NCBI GenBank assembly: GCA_965262395.1
Contig: OZ253531.1
Coordinates: forward strand, 124,001-188,000
Length of the DNA stretch: 64,000 nt
Source: CBDHFF01 sp965262395
GTDB lineage: Bacteria; Pseudomonadota; Alphaproteobacteria; Rickettsiales; Anaplasmataceae
Reading direction: 5' to 3'
Position 1 is the first letter of the stretch. Every line of letters starts with the position of its first letter. The notes under the pieces were generated by a model. The model made no database searches. It had not been told where the DNA came from and saw nothing but the letters and a program-made list of their open reading frames with translations. Shown one piece after another: positions 58,363 through 64,000 of this stretch. The position numbers and the translations under genes were made by a program.

Positions 58363-60861
58363 ATGGCAGATAGCGTTATTACATTAGCTAATGTATCTCA
58401 AATAGAGATTTTTCGAAAAAAATGTCAATTAATTATAGAGGCAAACACTGCAAGTCTTTTGTGTGAAGCTGCCACACAAGATGGCTCAGAAGAAGCAGAG
58501 ATATCCTCATGTTGGAGCAAGCTGCAATCATTATGCATTAATAGTGCTGTTTTACACGACGTCAATGAGAAGCAATGTTGCACGATAATTATAGAAAGTC
58601 TACAGAATAAGATGCAATCAATTGCAAGATTTTTATTATTCGGATGCTCACGGTTAGCGCCACAAAGGCAGAGGGAAATATCATTTCTGAAAAATGTAAT
58701 AAGCAGAGGTAAAGAGATATTAGCAAGCGGTTTTTTGGAGCTGGAGGCAGATAATCTTGGGGAAGAAGAATATATTGTCATGCTCGGCTCATCCCGTGAC
58801 AATAACGCCAGTGGTTTTCTAGGCGACCCTGTAACCCAAAGAGTAGAGGGAGCCGTGCAAGATGACTTGCATAAAGGTCCAGTAGAGGCTGCTGAGTATG
58901 AAGTTATGCAGAGCTGTACAGATAGGTTGTCAGCTACCGCAACCAAAGGGCGTGTAGGCAGTGAAAGTAGCGTGCGATCCTTAGCCAACGCAGGGGGTTT
59001 GCGGCCTTTGCATAGTTCAGATAGCGGAGGCTATGAGGTCGTGTTTTTGAAAGAGAGAAAAACAAATGCAGATGGAGCAGAGACGGGACATGAGACAGTA
59101 AGTAGGGCACTCGGAGATGTTGATGGTATATATGCAGAAATAAAGACGACTGCACTCTGCGATACAAGGGCTCACTTAGGGGTAACCAGAAGTATGAGAA
59201 ATCGGCCTGTTCGTCTCAGGTCTTCTGTCGAAGGTAGGCCATTGCCAGCACTTCCTGGTGCCGATTCTAGTCAGTGTTCTCGTACGAGTTTCACAAGAAA
59301 TACGTCACTTACAAGAAATACGCCACTTAAGGTTATTCGTACATCCCGGTCATGTCCTAATGGTTTTGTGCTTGCAAGGACTAATGCTAGTGTCTCGCAT
59401 ACACAGCAAGTGTTTTCTGGTAAGGTTCATAAGAGCGATAGGGATGCAAATGCCTCCTCGCGAGGAGGTTCGGAATACGATTCATTGTCAAGAGTTGATG
59501 GGGGGGGTGTGGCTTGTGAAAATTTGCCATCACCTTTACAATCGCCACAGACAGATCATGTTTATGAAACTTTCAAAGATACACCAGGCTTTGCTTCTGC
59601 AAGAGTAAACACGACTGCTTTCTCTCGAGGACCAAGGTGCCACCCTCCTCTTCCACCTATTCCCATGTCTTTAGCAGAAAAAGATTCGCAAGGTGAAGAA
59701 GAGCATATTTATGAAACCTTCCCAGAGACACCAGGCTCTGATTCGGGAAGATCCACTTCCAGTACTGCTTCTTCCACTTTAAGCCCCAGACACAGGACTC
59801 CTCCTCCTTCTTCTTCTTCTTCAACAAGAGAGGGAGGGAGTGCATCGTTGCCAAATCATGCTTTTTTCAATGGAAATGCAACTTTTTCTCAAGATACAGA
59901 CAAACCTAGGTCTCCCCCCATAGTGCTCCTAAAACCTTCCTCTGGGTCTACCTTAAAATTTGTGCTACCACCGCAACCTCAGTCAGCAGAATCTAGCGTC
60001 AGCCTCGATGGCGTTGCCTCAGAATATATGGCTCCTATTGTATCCAAACCTGCTACCCCTACTGCAGGAGGTGTGATTCCTGATTCACGCACACCACATG
60101 CTAGGGCTAGTTCACAGGGATCCACTTCCAGTACTGCTCTTGTAGGAAAAGGCATGACTGCTTCTTCCACTTTAAGCCCCAGACACAGTCCTCCTCCTCC
60201 TCCTCTTCCTTCAAGAGGTAGCTTGCAAAGTATTACACCACCAGAAGTAGGGAATGTAACTCGCCTCTTCTTTGAAAAAGTTATAGACAAATTAGATTCT
60301 TGCGAATGCGCTCTCAGCTCTGATTTTCCAGATGATAGTCAGGATCTTATTCAGCAACAGAGACAGCGTGAATCTGCTGACGCTGTTGTCCTAAGGCATC
60401 CTAATGCGCCTAGATCTAAATTTCAATCTCGTAGACAAGGATGGATATTTGCGGATTATTTGAGTAACGAAGGAGCCCCAATTCTTCTTACAGGAATTGG
60501 TTCTGCTGCAGGAAAACCAACTTCTCCTAAAAGAGAGGATTCTTCGGAGGTTAATAAGCCTGCAAGTGCATTAGATCAGGCTAAGACTAGGTTTGTTGGT
60601 CGTGAATGTTTCGATAGCGCTCGAACAAGTAATCCCATTGATATTCCAGGTGCTAGTACAGGACGTAACGCTCGAACAAGTAATTCCATTGATATTTCAG
60701 GTGCTAATACAGGTAAAGGTAATACGGAATGTACATATCGGAGAGTAGGTTCAACTGATGCTTCAGTGGATTCTGGTGTTGATTGTGGTCGCTATGACCT
60801 ATTAAGCATCTTTAGTCGTGTAGTATCAGAGGAAGAAGAAGAAGTGATGGTCAGCTTGTAA
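58363..60861 (+). CDS. Disordered protein with tyrosine and SH3-ligand-like motifs, candidate signalling effector
   Basis: 832 aa from ATG 58,363 (AAGG upstream; an in-frame ATG at 58,339 adds eight residues). Residues 1-125 are helical and folded; the rest is Ser/Thr/Pro-rich and apparently disordered. It has many isolated tyrosines in acidic contexts: EEEYIVM (Y137), AEYEVM (Y179), GYEVV (Y224), GIYAEI (Y257), SEYDSL (Y372), HVYETFKDTPG (Y401), HIYETFPETPG (Y450), SEYMAP (Y555). Proline motifs are RPLPALP (292-298), PPLPPIP (428-434) and PPPPPLPSR (610-618). These match known host patterns: YxxM binds PI3K p85 SH2, and RxLPxLP and PxLPxR are class I and II SH3 ligands. Phosphotyrosine-type bacterial effectors (CagA, Tarp, AnkA, Bep proteins) have a similar design. 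No signal peptide; secretion route unknown. Lies between the cassette and htpG. Confidence 0.75.
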   Translation: MADSVITLANVSQIEIFRKKCQLIIEANTASLLCEAATQDGSEEAEISSCWSKLQSLCINSAVLHDVNEKQCCTIIIESLQNKMQSIARFLLFGCSRLAPQRQREISFLKNVISRGKEILASGFLELEADNLGEEEYIVMLGSSRDNNASGFLGDPVTQRVEGAVQDDLHKGPVEAAEYEVMQSCTDRLSATATKGRVGSESSVRSLANAGGLRPLHSSDSGGYEVVFLKERKTNADGAETGHETVSRALGDVDGIYAEIKTTALCDTRAHLGVTRSMRNRPVRLRSSVEGRPLPALPGADSSQCSRTSFTRNTSLTRNTPLKVIRTSRSCPNGFVLARTNASVSHTQQVFSGKVHKSDRDANASSRGGSEYDSLSRVDGGGVACENLPSPLQSPQTDHVYETFKDTPGFASARVNTTAFSRGPRCHPPLPPIPMSLAEKDSQGEEEHIYETFPETPGSDSGRSTSSTASSTLSPRHRTPPPSSSSSTREGGSASLPNHAFFNGNATFSQDTDKPRSPPIVLLKPSSGSTLKFVLPPQPQSAESSVSLDGVASEYMAPIVSKPATPTAGGVIPDSRTPHARASSQGSTSSTALVGKGMTASSTLSPRHSPPPPPLPSRGSLQSITPPEVGNVTRLFFEKVIDKLDSCECALSSDFPDDSQDLIQQQRQRESADAVVLRHPNAPRSKFQSRRQGWIFADYLSNEGAPILLTGIGSAAGKPTSPKREDSSEVNKPASALDQAKTRFVGRECFDSARTSNPIDIPGASTGRNARTSNSIDISGANTGKGNTECTYRRVGSTDASVDSGVDCGRYDLLSIFSRVVSEEEEEVMVSL

Positions 60862-60895
60862 TGACCTCTGTTCTGACTGGGTATTCTTGTGAAAA

Positions 60896-60927
60896 CAAGA
60901 TCCTAATGCAATGCAATTAGGATCTTG
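60896..60927 (+). terminator. Hairpin after the 832-aa gene
   Basis: CAAGATCCTAAT - GCAATGCA - ATTAGGATCTTG: a perfect 12-bp stem 35 bp after the stop codon. The following sequence (ATCTAGTTTG) is only weakly T-rich, so termination efficiency is uncertain. Confidence 0.65.
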
Positions 60928-61039
60928 ATCTAGTTTGTGAATTTGGATGGCTAGCTATAATTACTTGTCCTTTAGCCTTGAAAAATTGGAATGATACACC
61001 TATATCTATGAGGAACAACATTTGTATTGAGAGTTTATT

Positions 61040-62971
61040 GTGTCTGAGATGGAATCTATAAGTAAAAATGAAGAACAACATGTATTTGATGCAGATATAG
61101 CTAAGGTGCTGGATATCGTGACCAATTCGCTGTATACTAATAAAGATATTTTTTTAAGAGAACTTGTTTCTAATGCTTCTGATGCACATGAGAAATTGCG
61201 CTATGAGTCGCATACTAATACTGATATTAAGCTTGATAGTGATGATATTAAGATCAAAATAGAGGTTGATAAGAATAAAGGCAAAGTTATCATTACCGAT
61301 GTTGGTATTGGTATGAGCAAAGAAGAGCTGACAAATAATCTGGGCACTATCGCAAAATCTGGCACGCAAAGCTTCTTAGAAAAATTAGAAGATGCTAGTG
61401 TCTCTAAGGATAATGATTTGATAGGTCAATTTGGTGTAGGATTTTATTCATCATTTATGGTGGCAGAAGAAGTAGATGTTGTATCTAGAAAGGCTGATAG
61501 CAAAGAGTGTTGGCTGTGGAGTTCTAATGGTCGTGGAAATTTTATAGTTAAGCAACTAGACGACGACTCTGTTCCTTGCGGCACGAATATTACATTAATT
61601 TTGAAAGAAGAATATAAAGAAAGATATACAGATACTATGCAATTGAAGCATGTGTTAGAGACTTATTGTATGCACGTAAATTCTCCCATAGAAATTATAG
61701 GAGAAGAGAGTGATTCAATAATGATTAGTAAGGCAGCGTTGTGGACACGTATGCCAAGTGAAGTCACAAAAGAAGAGCATATGGAGTTTTTCAAATCGCT
61801 GTCTGGAGGCGCCACTGATGAACCATGGATGATTTTGCATAATAGAAATGAAGGTGCTGCTGAATTTGTTAATTTGCTTTATATACCATCTTTTGCTCCA
61901 TTTGGAATGTTTGATGTTAACAGAAGGTGTGCGGTAAAATTATATTGTCAAAAAGTGTTTATTACGGAGGATGCTGATTTAATTCCTAAATGGTTCCGTT
62001 TCATTAAAGGAGTTGTTGATTCGTCGGATATTCCATTGAATATAAGTCGTGAGACAGTGCAGAGTGACAAACATATCCCAGTGATCAAGAAAGCCCTTGT
62101 ACGTAAAATAATGAAAGCCCTGAAGGATACCTGCAAGAGTGACTCGAATAAATATTTAGAATTCTGGCGTAATTTTGGTGAGATTTTCAAGGAAGGTATA
62201 TGCGAAGCTTTGAATACACAGGATCGCAATGATATATTGGAAATATCTAAGTTTCACTCTATCAGCACCCCCGCAGAGCAATATATTAGTATTGATGATT
62301 ATATAGAGAACATGGCAGATAATCAGCAAGAAGTATATTATCTGATTGGTGATAAAACAACAGATATTAGATCTAGTGCGCAACTTGAAGGCTTTGTAAG
62401 TCGTGGTATAGATGTATTGTTGCTTGATGATCACGTTGATAAGTTCTGGACAATAAATACGAATGAATATAAGGGAAAAAGTTTGAAATCTATTACCTCT
62501 TCAGGAATTGATCTTGATGAATTTGCACCTGAGTCATCAGAGAGTAAAGAAGAATCAAAAGAAGAAGAGAATAAAGTTAATGATGATGACCTACAAAAGT
62601 TGATTGATTATATGACAGAGCAGCTCAAAGGCAAAGTGGACACTATACAAATTTCAAAGAAGCTGATTGGGAATCCAGCGTGTATTTCTTCTCATGCTGG
62701 GGGTATGGACATTGGTATGCAACAATTCTTGAAAGAACAAAATCAATTAAAGACAGCAATGCCTAAGATAATGGAGATTAATCCGAAACATCAAATTATA
62801 AAGGGTATGGCACATAGATTTGAAAAGAACGGCGCTGATGACCAGATGTTATCTATTTATACTTCCATGTTGTTTGATAATGCTTGTATATCTGAGAAAG
62901 AGGCAGTTGCGGATTTTGCTACTTTCTTCAAAAATATGAATCATATTATGTTGAAGGCTCTGGATTCATAA
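61040..62971 (+). CDS. htpG: Molecular chaperone HtpG (Hsp90)
   Basis: 643 codons, from GTG 61,040 or ATG 61,049; bacterial HtpG is about 620-640. A cytoplasmic ATP-dependent dimeric chaperone. The N-terminal GHKL ATPase has FLRELVSNASDAHEKLRY (about 39-55), DVGIGM (about 88-93), GTIAKSGT and GQFGVGFYSSFMVA (about 130-143). The middle domain has LYIPSFAPFGMFD and FIKGVVDSSDIPLNISRET with the catalytic Arg region. The C-terminal dimerisation domain ends FFKNMNHIMLKALDS. An acidic stretch SESKEESKEEENK lies at about 500-513, before the C-terminal domain. SDAHEKL instead of SDALDKL is a minor variation. All motifs are present, so it should be functional. Confidence 0.98.
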   Translation: MSEMESISKNEEQHVFDADIAKVLDIVTNSLYTNKDIFLRELVSNASDAHEKLRYESHTNTDIKLDSDDIKIKIEVDKNKGKVIITDVGIGMSKEELTNNLGTIAKSGTQSFLEKLEDASVSKDNDLIGQFGVGFYSSFMVAEEVDVVSRKADSKECWLWSSNGRGNFIVKQLDDDSVPCGTNITLILKEEYKERYTDTMQLKHVLETYCMHVNSPIEIIGEESDSIMISKAALWTRMPSEVTKEEHMEFFKSLSGGATDEPWMILHNRNEGAAEFVNLLYIPSFAPFGMFDVNRRCAVKLYCQKVFITEDADLIPKWFRFIKGVVDSSDIPLNISRETVQSDKHIPVIKKALVRKIMKALKDTCKSDSNKYLEFWRNFGEIFKEGICEALNTQDRNDILEISKFHSISTPAEQYISIDDYIENMADNQQEVYYLIGDKTTDIRSSAQLEGFVSRGIDVLLLDDHVDKFWTINTNEYKGKSLKSITSSGIDLDEFAPESSESKEESKEEENKVNDDDLQKLIDYMTEQLKGKVDTIQISKKLIGNPACISSHAGGMDIGMQQFLKEQNQLKTAMPKIMEINPKHQIIKGMAHRFEKNGADDQMLSIYTSMLFDNACISEKEAVADFATFFKNMNHIMLKALDS

Positions 62972-62982
62972 TTCATTTAATT

Positions 62983-63213
62983 ATTGATGAAGGCAGAGTT
63001 AGTTTTTTATCAATGATTGAGTTTAATACATAGAGTATGACATGTAATACAGGTGTATTATGTGTCATTATTGATGAAGGCAGGGTTAGTTTTTTATCAA
63101 TGATTGAGTTTAATACATAGAGTATGAATTGATGAAGGCAGGGTTAGTTTTTTATCAATGATTGAGTTTAATACATAGAGTATGACATGTAATACAGGTG
63201 TATTATGTGTCAT
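62983..63213 (+). repeat. Repeated htpG 3' region with two hairpin terminators
   Basis: A unit starting ATTGATGAAGGCAG and ending TACATAGAGTATGA occurs at 62,983, 63,070 and 63,128. The first and last are followed by a near-perfect inverted repeat, ATGACATGTAATACA-GG-TGTATTATGTGTCAT (63,037-63,068 and 63,182-63,213); the last is followed by TTTTC. Probably a duplicated htpG terminator. Confidence 0.8.
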
Positions 63214-63289
63214 TTTCTGTGAATATTATTATAGTTGAGTTGAGCCAATTTCTTTAGCTGCGCTCATAGTGTAGGTAGAGGTAAGATGG

Positions 63290-63439
63290 ATGAAAAGTGA
63301 ATTGACTAAAGAAGAGAAATTGAATGGGGATCGTGCAAGCAGGATAAAGCAATGTCTTCCTGGTTTGGTTCATTGGATTATGTGGTTTATAGGCACATCT
63401 CTTTTATTTGAGTTTATTATGAATTTAATCGTTAGTTGA
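63290..63439 (+). CDS. Small single-pass membrane protein
   Basis: 49 aa: a charged N-terminus (MKSELTKEEKLNGDRASRIK) and one hydrophobic helix (GLVHWIMWFIGTSLLFEFIM), predicted N-in. AGAGG upstream is a moderate ribosome binding site. It lies just after the repeated htpG terminator. No family recognised; short, so only moderately certain to be a gene. Confidence 0.45.
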   Translation: MKSELTKEEKLNGDRASRIKQCLPGLVHWIMWFIGTSLLFEFIMNLIVS

Positions 63440-63519
63440 CAAATTGCCAAAAAATAGATACAATAAAGGATTGTCTATCCTGATGTTTCAGTTCTTCTGT
63501 TTTTAGGTGGGGAGCATAC

Positions 63520-64000
63520 GTGGTCGTTGTTGATTCTAGTGAAAAGCACTTTGCTACAGTGTTTGATTTATGGTGCTTTGTTAATGATAATGCTCAGGGC
63601 TCCCATTGTTATTTTGTTAGTCCTGACGATTGTGTAGTAAGTATTAATTTGGCTCATGATGTTGATAGCACACGTAATTTCGAGCATTTCAGTACATTCA
63701 TCAGTCGCTCTGGATCTGGTTATTTCCGTTTAACCAGGAATGAAGATGAACTTAAATTAATCTTGAACGATCCAATTGTTATATCTAAATCAAGAGAGAA
63801 GGGTAAGGAGGAAGTGAAGATGGATTTGAATCAATTTCCTAAGGAGGAGTCTTTGTTAGGTAGGTCGCTGTTGAGTGATATAGAATCTCCGAATTTGTCA
63901 CATATAATACTTAATAGTAAAAGTATGGGGTCAGCGCACATGGAGCTTATGCCATCCCTCAGAGGCATGGCACAGATTATGCATCCAGCGGTGTCACAAG
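63520..64000 (+). CDS. Unknown protein, 3' end outside window
   Basis: Open from GTG 63,520 to the window end (160 codons) with AGGTGGGGAG upstream. It starts VVVDSSEKHFATVFDLWCFV, goes on with mixed alpha/beta sequence (SHCYFVSPDDCVVSINLAHD, GSGYFRLTRNEDELKLILND), and then becomes polar and Met/Ser-rich (ESLLGRSLLSDIE). No signal peptide, no family recognised. The composition change after ~100 residues resembles other candidate effector proteins here with a folded head and a flexible tail, but the missing 3' end prevents a judgement. Confidence 0.6.
   Translation, partial: MVVVDSSEKHFATVFDLWCFVNDNAQGSHCYFVSPDDCVVSINLAHDVDSTRNFEHFSTFISRSGSGYFRLTRNEDELKLILNDPIVISKSREKGKEEVKMDLNQFPKEESLLGRSLLSDIESPNLSHIILNSKSMGSAHMELMPSLRGMAQIMHPAVSQ

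Noticed and set aside
58425..58988. 187-codon minus-strand frame
   Set aside because: Shadow of the 832-aa gene; no start signals and no recognisable protein features.

Overview
The window is AT-rich, loosely packed and unusually full of repeats. The only clear core genes are sucC-sucD (succinyl-CoA synthetase) and htpG (Hsp90). Together with many integrase remnants, decayed genes and large low-complexity proteins of unknown family, this suggests an obligate intracellular alphaproteobacterium of the Rickettsiales type. No rRNA or tRNA is present to confirm this, so the taxonomic call is an inference.

Layout. 1-10,800 is a decayed defence or mobile-element region: an ImmA/IrrE metallopeptidase, a broken type III-like DNA methyltransferase, an OLD-family ATPase/nuclease whose start lies behind a heptanucleotide repeat and whose C-terminus was replaced by the tail of an HNH endonuclease, a 668-aa unknown protein, and a broken AAA-type ATPase. 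A 2.4-2.6 kb module (79-bp tandem array, 434-aa ORF, 101-bp tandem array, HNH tail) occurs twice, at 1246-3640 and 16,074-18,643. The intact HNH gene and a helicase lacking its N-terminal half follow the second copy.

10,841-45,768 is an island bounded by two inverted ~1.1 kb copies of a dead tyrosine-recombinase gene. Inside are seven large paralogous genes (645 to ~1420 codons) and two remnants in alternating orientation. All seven share an N-terminal beta-rich domain, a low-complexity repeat-bearing middle with basic clusters resembling eukaryotic nuclear localisation signals, and a helical C-terminal half built from a repeated F/L-I/L-P-x-x-L-E-x-I-L module. All seven have almost the same promoter: TTGCAA-like -35, exactly 17 bp, TATAAT. 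I read this as a co-regulated family of candidate secreted nucleus-targeted effectors. It is the best candidate here for an undescribed system.

45,769-64,000 mixes housekeeping genes (thermonuclease-like protein, sucD, sucC, htpG) with further candidate host-interaction genes: a 510-codon ORF frameshifted by a 10-bp duplication, a cassette of three gene-terminator-promoter units, and an 832-aa disordered protein with several YxxM/YxxL-type tyrosine motifs and SH3-ligand-like proline motifs. A repeat-driven pattern of frame switching runs through the whole window: heptamer, 15-mer and 10-mer duplications and a 1-nt insertion in a repeat, each located where it turns a reading frame on or off.
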